From: Bacteroidales bacterium
GTDB taxonomy: Bacteria; Bacteroidota; Bacteroidia; Bacteroidales; WCHB1-69
Reading direction: 5' to 3'
NCBI GenBank assembly: GCA_017506175.1
Contig: JAFVNW010000063.1
Location: 1-59,762 of the forward strand
DNA: 59,762 nucleotides
The notes under the pieces were generated by a model, which did no database searches, was not told the origin of the DNA, and saw nothing but the letters and a program-made list of their open reading frames with translations. The translations under genes and the position numbers were made by a program. Position 1 is the stretch's first letter, and every line of letters begins with the position of its first letter. Positions 24,670 to 33,078 of the stretch are shown one piece after another.

Positions 24670-26826
24670 ATGAAAAAAATCTTCTTATTAACTGCAATTT
24701 TATTCTGTAGGATTATTGCATTTGCAGATGAGGGAATGTGGATTCCCCTTTTTTTGGGCTATAACGAAGCGGAAATGCATCAGATGGGATTCCGACTTAC
24801 AGCCGATGATGTTTACAGCGTCAACCATCACAGCATGAAGGACGGCATTGTGCTGTTCGGCGGCGGCTGCACTGGCGAGCTGATTTCGCCCGAGGGGCTG
24901 CTCGTCACCAACCACCACTGCGGATACAGCTACGTACAGAGCCACAGCACACTGGAACACAACTACTTGCACAACGGATTCTGGTCACGGAACCGCGATG
25001 AGGAAATCGCCTGCAAGGGGCTTTCCGTCACGTTCCTCGTGAGAATGGAAGATGTGACTGCAGCAGCTCTCAAAGGAGTCACCGCTTCGATGACCGAAGC
25101 GGAACGAAGTAAACAGATAGAGACCAACATCAAGGCAATCAAGGCTTCTGCCACCGAAGGCACTCATTACGAAGCCGTGGTGAAGCCTTTCTTCTATGGC
25201 AACCAGTATTTCCTGTTTGTGAATGAAGTGTTCAAGGACATCCGTTTGGTGGGCGTTCCGCCGGAGGACATCGGCAAATTCGGTGGTGACACCGACAATT
25301 GGATGTGGCCCCGCCACACTGGCGACTTCTCTCTTTGGCGCGTCTATACCGGCCCCGACGGCAAGCCTGCCGAGTATTCAGAAAACAACATCCCTCTGAA
25401 GTCGAAGAAATTCTTCACCATCTCCAGCAAGGGGGTCAAGGAAAACGACTTCACGCTTGTGTTCGGCTATCCGGGTACCACCCAGCAGTTCTTGATTTCC
25501 GATGCCGTTGATATCATCGCCAACGTGCAGGACCCCATCGCGATCCACGCCCGCGACCTGCGCTTAGCCGCCATGAAACGCCAGATGGACAAATCGGTCG
25601 CCACCCGCCTGATGTACTCCGCCAAAGCCAACTCCATCAGCAACGGATGGAAGAAATGGCAGGGCGAAATCAAGGGCATCAACGAATGCAATGTATTAGA
25701 GAAGAAGAAGTTGGAAGAATTCGACTTTCTGAACTGGACCCGCACCACGCAGCAGCGCCAAGAGCAATACGGGCTCCTGCTCCGCCAAATGAAAGATGTT
25801 TATGCCGACTACCGCAACATGGTGAAAACCGACACCTACCTCAGCGAAACGTTCATCGGCACGGAAATCATCGTATTCCTCTATTCCAAAGTCCTTCCAG
25901 TCATCAACACGGCAGCCAGCGCCGACATCGACGATGCGACCTTCAATGCCAAACGCGACAAACTGGTGCAACAGGCCGAGGCATTCTTCCAAAACTACAA
26001 CTCCGATATCGATGCGGAGTGCTTCACCGAACTGATGTACTACTATTTCTCCACCCAAGACCCGAACCTCGTTCCGCAGGAACTTCTTCACTTCGTGAAC
26101 ACCCCCAAGGAAAGCTGGCAGGCGATGTACGCAAGGGCCGAAAACAAGACGCCATACTTCGCGAACGGCGACAAGTTCATCAATTTTGTGAAGAACGCCA
26201 AACGCAAGGATTTCGTGAAGATGCGCGACCACGAGATGTTCAAACTGATGCTGCCCGCCTTCAACCAATACTTCGAGAACTACAACAAGTTGTCGGAGAC
26301 CCGCAAGAAGCTGGATCTGCTTTACCGACAATACGTTAAAGGGCTGATGGAGAAGGAGACCGACAAGACCTTCTATCCCGATGCGAACCTTACAATGCGC
26401 GTTACTTATGGGCAAGTGAAAGGCTTCCAGCCGAAGGACGGCGTGGACTATGTTTATTACACCACCATCGACGGCATTATGGAGAAGGAGAATCCCGACA
26501 TTTTCGACTATAAGGTGGAACCGCGTCTGAAGGAGCTTTACCAGAAAAAGGACTACGGCCGCTATGCCAACGAAAAAGGCGAGCTGCCCGTCTGCTTCAT
26601 CGCGAGCAACCATACCACCGGTGGCAACTCCGGCAGCCCCGTCATCAACGCTGACGGAGAGCTGATCGGCATCAACTTCGACCGCGTGTGGGAAGGCACT
26701 ATGAGCGACATCAACTACGATGTGGACCGCTGCCGCAACATCTCCCTCGACGTGCGCTACTTCCTGTTCATCGTGGACAAGTTCGCCAACGCCCAGAATC
26801 TGATTAACGAAATGACGATTGACTAA
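24670..26826 (+). CDS. S46 family dipeptidyl-peptidase, DPP11-type
   Basis: 718-residue periplasmic peptidase that removes dipeptides from peptide N-termini, with a signal peptide ending near FADEG. The chymotrypsin-like landmarks are NHHCGY (His82/His83), the HTGDFS segment (Asp219) and GNSGSP (Ser654). Arg672, 18 residues after the serine in NFDRVWEG, matches the Arg673 that gives Porphyromonas DPP11 its Asp/Glu P1 preference; DPP7 has Gly there. DPP11 function is therefore inferred from one position plus overall length. A PlsC-like gene follows after 71 bases. Confidence 0.92.
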   Translation: MKKIFLLTAILFCRIIAFADEGMWIPLFLGYNEAEMHQMGFRLTADDVYSVNHHSMKDGIVLFGGGCTGELISPEGLLVTNHHCGYSYVQSHSTLEHNYLHNGFWSRNRDEEIACKGLSVTFLVRMEDVTAAALKGVTASMTEAERSKQIETNIKAIKASATEGTHYEAVVKPFFYGNQYFLFVNEVFKDIRLVGVPPEDIGKFGGDTDNWMWPRHTGDFSLWRVYTGPDGKPAEYSENNIPLKSKKFFTISSKGVKENDFTLVFGYPGTTQQFLISDAVDIIANVQDPIAIHARDLRLAAMKRQMDKSVATRLMYSAKANSISNGWKKWQGEIKGINECNVLEKKKLEEFDFLNWTRTTQQRQEQYGLLLRQMKDVYADYRNMVKTDTYLSETFIGTEIIVFLYSKVLPVINTAASADIDDATFNAKRDKLVQQAEAFFQNYNSDIDAECFTELMYYYFSTQDPNLVPQELLHFVNTPKESWQAMYARAENKTPYFANGDKFINFVKNAKRKDFVKMRDHEMFKLMLPAFNQYFENYNKLSETRKKLDLLYRQYVKGLMEKETDKTFYPDANLTMRVTYGQVKGFQPKDGVDYVYYTTIDGIMEKENPDIFDYKVEPRLKELYQKKDYGRYANEKGELPVCFIASNHTTGGNSGSPVINADGELIGINFDRVWEGTMSDINYDVDRCRNISLDVRYFLFIVDKFANAQNLINEMTID

Positions 26827-26846
26827 TAGAAGAAAGAAGCAGCGCC

Positions 26847-26875
26847 CTGTAGGGACGCGACACCCGCGTTTCCAC
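26847..26875 (+). repeat. Possible degenerate palindromic element
   Basis: TGTAGGGACGCG followed by ACACC and CGCGT, then TTCC, gives an imperfect hairpin (ACGCG/CGCGT plus outer G-C pairs) between the peptidase and the acyltransferase. The GTAGGG start is shared with the large palindrome at 28274. It is weak, and chance is possible. Confidence 0.3.
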
Positions 26876-26897
26876 ATCCAAATCAACGTCTAAAAAA

Positions 26898-28271
26898 ATG
26901 ATCAGTTTCGATAAAATCAACGAGTTCGACCGGTTGTACCACGTGTGGAACCATTATTTCAGATGGGCTCATAACAAACTTTATTACAAACAGATACAAA
27001 TAATCGGCTATGAAAATCTTCCGCCGAAAGGCTATCCCATCTTTGTAATTTCCAACCACCTCAACGCATTGATGGATCCGCTGGCGATTCTCTATCTTTT
27101 CAAGGACAAGCGGCAACCGGTGTTCATTGCCCGAGGCGATATTTTCAAAAAGAGCGATTTCATTGCCAAAATCCTGCGTTTTCTGAAAATCCTGCCCACG
27201 TTCCGCAGTCGCGATGGAAGCAGGAGCGATGTTCGCAGCAACGAATTGACCTTCGATTTAGCGGCGCGCATCCTCAATGAAAAGGGCACGTTGATGATGT
27301 TCCCCGAAGCCGGTCACCAGCAGGGGCGCTATTTCGTCTCCTTCAAGAAAGGGTTTCCCAGAATCGCCTTCCGCGCTGCGGAAGTATCTGATTATAAGCT
27401 TGATTTCAGGATTGTGCCGATGTACATTTACTACACCGAGCAACATCACTGCGGCGAGAAGCAGGTTGTCGTCATCGGCGAACCTTTCTCTATCGAGGAG
27501 TTTTACGAGCTCTACAAAACGGAACCCAACCGCGCCTACTTGCAAATGAACGAAAAGGCGAGAGAGCGGGTGCGCGCATTAGGCATCGACGTGACCGACC
27601 ACGACCACTACTCGCAGTACGATACGCTGATGACCGTGTGCCGCTCCAAGGAAATCGCCCTGCAAAAATTGCCGGAAAAGGAGCCTTATTCGGCGTTGCA
27701 GGCCGACAAGAAGACGGTGGCCCGCGTGGACGCCATCAAGGAGAACCAGCCGGAAACCTTCGCGGAGTTGATGGACCTGGCCACAGAATACCGCGCGGGA
27801 CTGGAAAAGCTTCGCCTCCGCGACTGGCTGTTCGACCAACCCGCCATCGCCTTCAAGACATTGATACTTAAAATACTATTGTATGTCATTGGATTCCCCT
27901 TCTACCTTTTCGGCCTCATCAACAATTTCATTCCGTTCAAAAGCCCCAACCCCATCACACGGAAACTGAAGGACCAAGCCTTTGCCTCCACGGTCAACTT
28001 TGCGCTGCCCGTCATCCTGGTTTTCCCGCTTTGGTACCTCATCCTGTTCATTGTGGTGCTATGCCTCGCCAATTGGTGGATAGCGATATTGTATGTGGCA
28101 GCCACCTTCGCTTGCCTGTTTCTTTACTTCAGATACAAGAAGAGCTTCATCAAATTTTGCGGTCAATGGCGGTACCGGTGCTACCAGAAGAAGGGAAACG
28201 CGGCATTTTTGCGACTGCAAGAACTCCGACAAAGAATTCGCGGCATCGTTTTCCCCATTGAGGGAGCGTGA
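26898..28271 (+). CDS. PlsC-like 1-acylglycerol-3-phosphate acyltransferase family protein
   Basis: 457 residues. The N-terminal ~200 residues form the acyltransferase domain, with SNHLNALMDP (catalytic His and Asp) and the FPEAGHQQGR substrate-binding block. A linker of roughly 100 helical residues follows. Three or so membrane segments then lie in the C-terminal third (about residues 318-420), a longer architecture than plain PlsC. It is probably a membrane phospholipid or other lipid acyltransferase; the acceptor is not known. Likely co-transcribed with the S46 peptidase, since no promoter core is visible between them. Confidence 0.85.
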   Translation: MISFDKINEFDRLYHVWNHYFRWAHNKLYYKQIQIIGYENLPPKGYPIFVISNHLNALMDPLAILYLFKDKRQPVFIARGDIFKKSDFIAKILRFLKILPTFRSRDGSRSDVRSNELTFDLAARILNEKGTLMMFPEAGHQQGRYFVSFKKGFPRIAFRAAEVSDYKLDFRIVPMYIYYTEQHHCGEKQVVVIGEPFSIEEFYELYKTEPNRAYLQMNEKARERVRALGIDVTDHDHYSQYDTLMTVCRSKEIALQKLPEKEPYSALQADKKTVARVDAIKENQPETFAELMDLATEYRAGLEKLRLRDWLFDQPAIAFKTLILKILLYVIGFPFYLFGLINNFIPFKSPNPITRKLKDQAFASTVNFALPVILVFPLWYLILFIVVLCLANWWIAILYVAATFACLFLYFRYKKSFIKFCGQWRYRCYQKKGNAAFLRLQELRQRIRGIVFPIEGA

Positions 28272-28273
28272 TA

Positions 28274-28324
28274 GTAGGGCTGTCATATTATGGCGGTAGG
28301 GATGCCATATTATGACAGCCCTAC
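28274..28324. repeat. Large palindromic element between convergent genes
   Basis: Arms 28274-28294 and 28304-28324 pair over 21 bp with a single mismatch around a 9-base loop, then a run of nine A's. It lies just after the PlsC-like stop and before the end of the convergent MBOAT gene. It could act as a bidirectional terminator, but the length and near-perfection are more like a REP or MITE-type repeat. Confidence 0.65.
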
Positions 28325-28370
28325 AAAAAAAATTTATTAATACGTGGAAGTCGCCGAAAGGTGATGATGA

Positions 28371-29822
28371 TTAAAATTGGAAATAGATAAAGGGTTGTAC
28401 TTCCTCCGATTGAAGCTGCAATATACATTGTATCAATAGTATAAAAGCAATAGCCTTCACTATAAAAGGGGTACGGATGTATAGTTCCTCCACTTTATGG
28501 AATTGCGAGGACGGAATAGCATGAATAGCTATCATCACCAGCATCAGAATAACGAATAGCGGACGGGCCTGTACAAAAGCCACCAACATTGGCCAGCTAT
28601 ACCCACTTCCGCACTGCCGCAACAACAGCAATGCATCCGAAAAACTATCCGCACGGAAAAACACCCATAATGCAGAGACAAAAACCAGGGTGGACAACCA
28701 CCCCACAAGACGTCCCCAAAAAAGCTGTTCCATCCTGCCACCAGTAATACGTCGCCAAAGCTTGTCCAGCACTAATCCGACACCATGCATGCCACCCCAA
28801 AATACAAATTTCCAATTGGCACCATGCCACAACCCACCAATCAGCATTGTGACCATCAGGTTCAGATAGGTACGAAAACGCCCCTTCCTATTTCCACCTA
28901 ACGGAATGTAAAGATAGTCTCGCAACCAAGAAGAAAGGCTTATATGCCAACGCCTCCAAAAATCAGTTATCGAAACAGACTGATAGGGTTTGTTGAAATT
29001 AATTCCCAAGTCAAAGCCCATCATTTTCGCCATACCGATGGCCATATCCGTGTAACCGGAAAAATCACAATATATCTGTATCGTGTAGCCCAGAATTGCC
29101 ATCAACGCCTCTACCCCGCTATAACCTGCCGGATTGCCAAAAACCAAGTCGTTATATTGCGCCAAATAGTCTGCCACCGCTTTTTTGAACAGTCCTTGCA
29201 TTATGAGGAAAAAACCCTTTTCAATCTCTGTCACCTTGATATTCACTGATTTCCGGAGCTGAGGAAGAAAATCTTTGGCTCTCACAATCGGGCCTGCCAC
29301 GAGTTGCGGGAAAAAAGTGATATAAAAAGCATAGTTCCAAAAGCTGGCTTCTTCTTTCAGATCCTTACGATACACATCAATCGCATAGCTCAATAGCTGG
29401 AATGAATAAAACGAGATGCCAACAGGCAGGAAGATATCAAGTGGATGATACTCATGTTTCAACAAAGCACAAACATTCTCATACGCGAAATTAGCATACT
29501 TAAAATAACCTAATATACCGATTATCAGAAGAATGACAATAGAAAGAATCCATTTCCTTTTTCCATTTTCCTGATGATTCATCCATTTTACAAGCCAATA
29601 GGTAGCGACCAGGGTTCCCAACAAAAGAAGAACAAAAATACCGCTTGTCTTATAATAGAAAAAGAGGCTGAAAGCAAAAAGGAAAAGTGTGCGGCTCAAT
29701 CGGTTACGATAAATAGCCGCATAGATTGACAGTACAAAAACGAAGAGAAACATGAACAGGAAGCTGTTGAACATCAACGGGGCTTCCGGATGATAGAGGA
29801 AAATATGCTTTATCAGTTCCAT
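28371..29822 (-). CDS. MBOAT family O-acyltransferase (AlgI-like)
   Basis: 483-residue polytopic membrane protein with about ten or more hydrophobic segments. Family landmarks are FWRRWHISLSSWLRDYLYIPLGG and the active-site histidine region GGLWHGANWKFVFWGG. Members move acyl groups (often acetyl) across the membrane to glycans or peptidoglycan. It starts two bases after the SGNH gene ends, the usual pairing for such systems (compare AlgI with AlgJ/AlgX). The glycan acceptor is not encoded nearby. Confidence 0.92.
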   Translation of the reverse strand: MELIKHIFLYHPEAPLMFNSFLFMFLFVFVLSIYAAIYRNRLSRTLFLFAFSLFFYYKTSGIFVLLLLGTLVATYWLVKWMNHQENGKRKWILSIVILLIIGILGYFKYANFAYENVCALLKHEYHPLDIFLPVGISFYSFQLLSYAIDVYRKDLKEEASFWNYAFYITFFPQLVAGPIVRAKDFLPQLRKSVNIKVTEIEKGFFLIMQGLFKKAVADYLAQYNDLVFGNPAGYSGVEALMAILGYTIQIYCDFSGYTDMAIGMAKMMGFDLGINFNKPYQSVSITDFWRRWHISLSSWLRDYLYIPLGGNRKGRFRTYLNLMVTMLIGGLWHGANWKFVFWGGMHGVGLVLDKLWRRITGGRMEQLFWGRLVGWLSTLVFVSALWVFFRADSFSDALLLLRQCGSGYSWPMLVAFVQARPLFVILMLVMIAIHAIPSSQFHKVEELYIRTPFIVKAIAFILLIQCILQLQSEEVQPFIYFQF

Positions 29823-29824
29823 GT

Positions 29825-30664
29825 TTAGCTTCTTTTGGGCGGAATCAGTACCGTGGGCGGGGTCTTTGAAATCGAGTGATCTGGAATCTCCATCACTACA
29901 CGATGAGCGGCGTCATGATACAGGTAATGGGCTATACTATCCATCCACATATAAGCCGATGACTTGACAGGATGAGCATTGTCGCTCCCACGCACGTATG
30001 AGAGGCGCTTGGACTCGAAATAATGCCCCGGACCTACATTTTCCACAATCAAATCGTTAATCCCTGTATCCTCCTTCCAATTCGGGGGACCAATCCAAAT
30101 ATAGGGCAAGTCGCCAATTTCAGCAAGAATATGCTTTACATACGCATCTCTTTTATCTTTAATATCCCTGATAAACAACTCATTGGAGCCCAAAACTAAC
30201 AAAACATAGGTGGGATGATAAGTTTCAACGAAATGACTCAACGTGTCGCATGAGCCATAGATTTCAGTAGAGGAACTGTACCAGATAACCGACTTCATCG
30301 TATGCCCATTTTTTGCGCAGTAGTCGTTGAGACGCAGCCGCAGATACTCGCCCATAGAGTCTCCTATCAGCAGGAAACGTTGACGCGAAGTGTCAAGCGT
30401 ACCCAAAAGTTCGAAGACATCAGCACACTCCACACTTTGCTCAATTCCACTTGTGTCCTGCTTGGTCATTTTCGCAATGGGCTTCTGGTTGACATGATCA
30501 TTTCTATTCTCCAAAGGAAGTTTCTGTTTTTTCAAGGAGAATGAAAACTGGATATCATCCGGCATCAAGGCATACGCTGTAAACAGCACAAAAGCAAAGC
30601 ATAACAATGCCAGATACTGAAAGTAATTTCTTTTAGGGAGAATATATTTGTACCTTCTTTTCAT
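29825..30664 (-). CDS. Membrane-anchored SGNH/GDSL-like hydrolase or acetyl-transfer partner
   Basis: 279 residues. One N-terminal membrane helix (about residues 15-33) is followed by an SGNH fold: block I LLIGDSMGEYL (nucleophile Ser), a VLGSNE block, and the terminal DNAHP motif with the catalytic Asp/His. Located directly before an MBOAT gene, it probably acts as the periplasmic acyltransferase that takes acyl groups from the MBOAT protein, as AlgJ/AlgX-type partners do. A deacetylase role is the alternative. Confidence 0.82.
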   Translation of the reverse strand: MKRRYKYILPKRNYFQYLALLCFAFVLFTAYALMPDDIQFSFSLKKQKLPLENRNDHVNQKPIAKMTKQDTSGIEQSVECADVFELLGTLDTSRQRFLLIGDSMGEYLRLRLNDYCAKNGHTMKSVIWYSSSTEIYGSCDTLSHFVETYHPTYVLLVLGSNELFIRDIKDKRDAYVKHILAEIGDLPYIWIGPPNWKEDTGINDLIVENVGPGHYFESKRLSYVRGSDNAHPVKSSAYMWMDSIAHYLYHDAAHRVVMEIPDHSISKTPPTVLIPPKRS

Positions 30665-30672
30665 TTCAAAGG

Positions 30673-31446
30673 TTATTTACGCTGACTGAAAAGCCATTCA
30701 ATGATACCACATTGCTCAAATGGACGATTCCAACAAGCATGCCCCAGATCCTCAAACAATTCCAACGAAACCTGTTGTCCACCATAACTGCGGATAGCCT
30801 CGTACATTTGCACACTGCGTGAGGGCATTACCAACCGGTCCCTCTTGCCATGGAAAATTCTAATAGGAATAGAGGTGAGTTGCATGGCGTATGAAGGATC
30901 GCCGCCACCACATATCGGCACTGCTGCTGCCAACAGATTGGGGCGGCGCTGCATTAAATCCCACACGCCAAATCCCCCCATCGAAATGCCAACCGCATAG
31001 ATACGACAGGTATCCACCATGTGAGTGGAAATCAAGCTGTCTATCAGATACATCAAAGCCGACATGGGATGTGAAGGAGTCTTTTCCATCGTATGAGATG
31101 GCAAAGTCCAGTCAGTCTCTGCCCAGCGATAGGCATTTCCACACTGAGGTATCAACATCCTAAAGGCATACTGACTACGAATTGTATCCTGCATGAAATA
31201 ACGCACACAATGCCTTAGTTGAGAACGATTGTCATCGCCTCTTTCTCCAGCACCATGCAGAAAAATCACAAGTGGCAATTCAACTTTATCATCCAATGTA
31301 TCAAAGTTGTAAAGCAAATAGGGCAACGTGTCAACCTGTACCATAAGCGTATCCCCACGAAACAATACGCTATAGTCCTGTCCCTTTAATACCGGACAGA
31401 ACAACATCATAAATGCACAAAAACTGCTTAGTGCGACGTGCTTCAC
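30673..31446 (-). CDS. Secreted alpha/beta-hydrolase esterase
   Basis: 257 residues with a signal peptide (cleavage near KGQ). The fold landmarks are LVIFLHGAGERG (oxyanion region), nucleophile Ser in VGISMGGFG, Asp in HGKRDRL and His in EDLGHACW. This resembles the PHB depolymerase/feruloyl-esterase group of carbohydrate esterases. It starts the trio, eight bases before the SGNH gene. In this context it may remove acyl groups from the same glycan that the MBOAT/SGNH pair modifies; that is inference. Confidence 0.85.
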   Translation of the reverse strand: MKHVALSSFCAFMMLFCPVLKGQDYSVLFRGDTLMVQVDTLPYLLYNFDTLDDKVELPLVIFLHGAGERGDDNRSQLRHCVRYFMQDTIRSQYAFRMLIPQCGNAYRWAETDWTLPSHTMEKTPSHPMSALMYLIDSLISTHMVDTCRIYAVGISMGGFGVWDLMQRRPNLLAAAVPICGGGDPSYAMQLTSIPIRIFHGKRDRLVMPSRSVQMYEAIRSYGGQQVSLELFEDLGHACWNRPFEQCGIIEWLFSQRK

Positions 31447-31453
31447 TATCCCA

Positions 31454-31461
31454 CAAATTTA
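31454..31461 (-). promoter_or_regulatory. Possible -7 box of the esterase-SGNH-MBOAT operon
   Basis: TAAATTTG on the minus strand fits TAnnTTTG but lies only eight bases before the ATG at 31446. Transcripts would be leaderless or nearly so. The match is one of the weaker ones. Confidence 0.35.
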
Positions 31462-31493
31462 AGCGATCATACGACAACGCACCCGCTAATGTT

Positions 31494-31530
31494 ACAAAGT
31501 CAGCCACAGACGATCCGCAGCTGACTTTGT
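31494..31530 (-). terminator. Hairpin after ackA
   Basis: A perfect 11-bp stem (31494-31504 with 31520-31530) around a 15-base loop, 29 bases after the ackA stop on the minus strand. No U-tract follows. It is probably a terminator or 3' stabiliser separating ackA from the esterase operon. Confidence 0.55.
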
Positions 31531-31558
31531 CATGACAATAAACCAATGCTATCTTTTC

Positions 31559-32764
31559 CTACTTGCCCATGGCAAGATTGTAGGTGTCGGTTGCGATCAC
31601 CAACTCTTCGTTGGTAGCAACAACCACGATTTTGACTTTGGAGTCGGGTGTGGAAATCACGGCATCCTCGCCGATGATTTTCTTGTTGAGTTCCTTGTCG
31701 AGTTTGGCGCCGAGGAATTCAAGTCCTTCGCAGATGGGTTCGCGCTGGAAGAAGGCGTTCTCGCCGATGCCGCCCGTGAAGAGGATGACATCCACGCCGC
31801 CCATGGCTGCCGCGTAGGCGCCGATGTATTTCTTCACTCTGTAGGAGAACATATCGAAAGCATAGGTGGAGCGCTCATCGCCTGCATCTTTGCCGGCGCG
31901 GATGTCGCGCATGTCAACGCCCTTGCCCGAAACGCCTTTCAAGCCGCACTCTTTGTTGATGAAAGTGGTCATGCGCTTGTAGTCCATGCCCTCTTTTTCA
32001 GCGATGTAAAGCAGCGCGCCAATGTCGAGGTCGCCGCAGCGGGTACCCATCATCAAACCTTCCACAGGGGTGAAACCCATGGTAGTGTCAACCGACTGGC
32101 CGTTCTTGATAGCGCAGATTGAGGCGCCACTACCGAGATGGCAGCTGATGATTTTCGCCTTTTCGTATGGGATGCCAGCGAGTTCAGCCGCCTTGGGGCC
32201 GACGTACTTGTGGCTGGTACCGTGGAAACCGTAGCGGCGCACGCGGTCTTCTTCATAATATTTATAAGGTATAGCATACAAGTAAGCCTGAGCGGGCATC
32301 GTCTGGTGGAAAGAGGTGTCGAAAACAGCCACGTGTTTAACATTGGGCAGCAGTTTCATCATCGTGTTGATGCCGACCAAACTGGCGGGATTGTGCAGCG
32401 GGGCGATTTTGCAGAGTTTTTCAATCTCCTCGATTGCTTTGGCATCAATAATGCAGCTTTGTTTGAAATACTCGCCGCCGTGTGCAACGCGATGACCTAC
32501 GGCACCGATTTCGTTCAGAGAGGAAATCACACCCATCTTCGGGTCGGTAAGCGCATCCAGTACGAGCTTGATGCCGGCTGCATGGTCCGGAATAGGAGTT
32601 TGCGTGTAATACTTGTCCTTACCAACTGGCTTGTGGGTGAACTCCCCCATCTCCAAACCAATACGTTCGACCAAACCTTTTGCTTTCAGCTCGGCATTGT
32701 TCGCCATGTCAATCAACTGATACTTAATGGACGAACTGCCGCAGTTAATTACTAATACTTTCAT
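31559..32764 (-). CDS. ackA: Acetate kinase
   Basis: Makes ATP and acetate from acetyl phosphate (or the reverse), 401 residues, full length. Motifs are NCGSSSIKYQL at the N-terminus (phosphate 1), GHRVAHGG, the FDTSFHQTMP stretch, RRYGFHGTSH and the phosphate 2 region. In most relatives pta is adjacent; here no pta gene is present on either side. It has its own promoter core at 32811-32818. Confidence 0.97.
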   Translation of the reverse strand: MKVLVINCGSSSIKYQLIDMANNAELKAKGLVERIGLEMGEFTHKPVGKDKYYTQTPIPDHAAGIKLVLDALTDPKMGVISSLNEIGAVGHRVAHGGEYFKQSCIIDAKAIEEIEKLCKIAPLHNPASLVGINTMMKLLPNVKHVAVFDTSFHQTMPAQAYLYAIPYKYYEEDRVRRYGFHGTSHKYVGPKAAELAGIPYEKAKIISCHLGSGASICAIKNGQSVDTTMGFTPVEGLMMGTRCGDLDIGALLYIAEKEGMDYKRMTTFINKECGLKGVSGKGVDMRDIRAGKDAGDERSTYAFDMFSYRVKKYIGAYAAAMGGVDVILFTGGIGENAFFQREPICEGLEFLGAKLDKELNKKIIGEDAVISTPDSKVKIVVVATNEELVIATDTYNLAMGK

Positions 32765-32810
32765 TTTTGAAATTATTTAAAATTGATTAATGGATTTCCA
32801 TAAAGCGGTG

Positions 32811-32818
32811 CAAAGTTA
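32811..32818 (-). promoter_or_regulatory. Promoter -7 box for ackA
   Basis: TAACTTTG on the minus strand followed by CACC; start expected near 32804, with a leader of about 40 bases. Confidence 0.6.
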
Positions 32819-32931
32819 CAAAATTAATTGAGATTTGACTGGTGGTGGTTGAGATTTTTTTGACTATAAACCCCACCACGATTTCCCCAAATAATTCTGC
32901 ATTGATAATCATGTATTATGAATTAATTTAG

Positions 32932-32939
32932 TACTTTTG
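32932..32939 (+). promoter_or_regulatory. Promoter -7 box for ftcD
   Basis: TACTTTTG on the plus strand; start expected near 32946, about 130 bases before the ATG at 33079. Confidence 0.5.
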
Positions 32940-33078
32940 GAAATTCAAAATTGAATTTATAAATTATTAATTATCAAATAATTAAAATAAAACAAATCAT
33001 CTCATCCAACAACGGACTTCCCAATCATATCGCAGTTCGCTTTTCACCGATTACAAAAAATCAAAAAAAACAGATACA

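Larger units (their letters stand above)
32765..33078. other. 314-base divergent intergenic region, ackA / ftcD
   Basis: No gene is supported. It holds divergent promoter cores for ackA (32811-32818, minus) and ftcD (32932-32939, plus). The ftcD leader is about 130 bases, very AT-rich, with a small inverted repeat AATTCAA/TTGAATT near 32943-32958. No riboswitch is recognised. Confidence 0.55.

Noticed and set aside
24670-26826. DPP7 as the peptidase identity
   Set aside because: The specificity position is Arg (672) rather than the Gly of DPP7.
25696-26886. 396-codon minus-strand reading frame opposite the S46 peptidase
   Set aside because: It is a shadow of a highly conserved gene on the other strand and has no recognisable domain.
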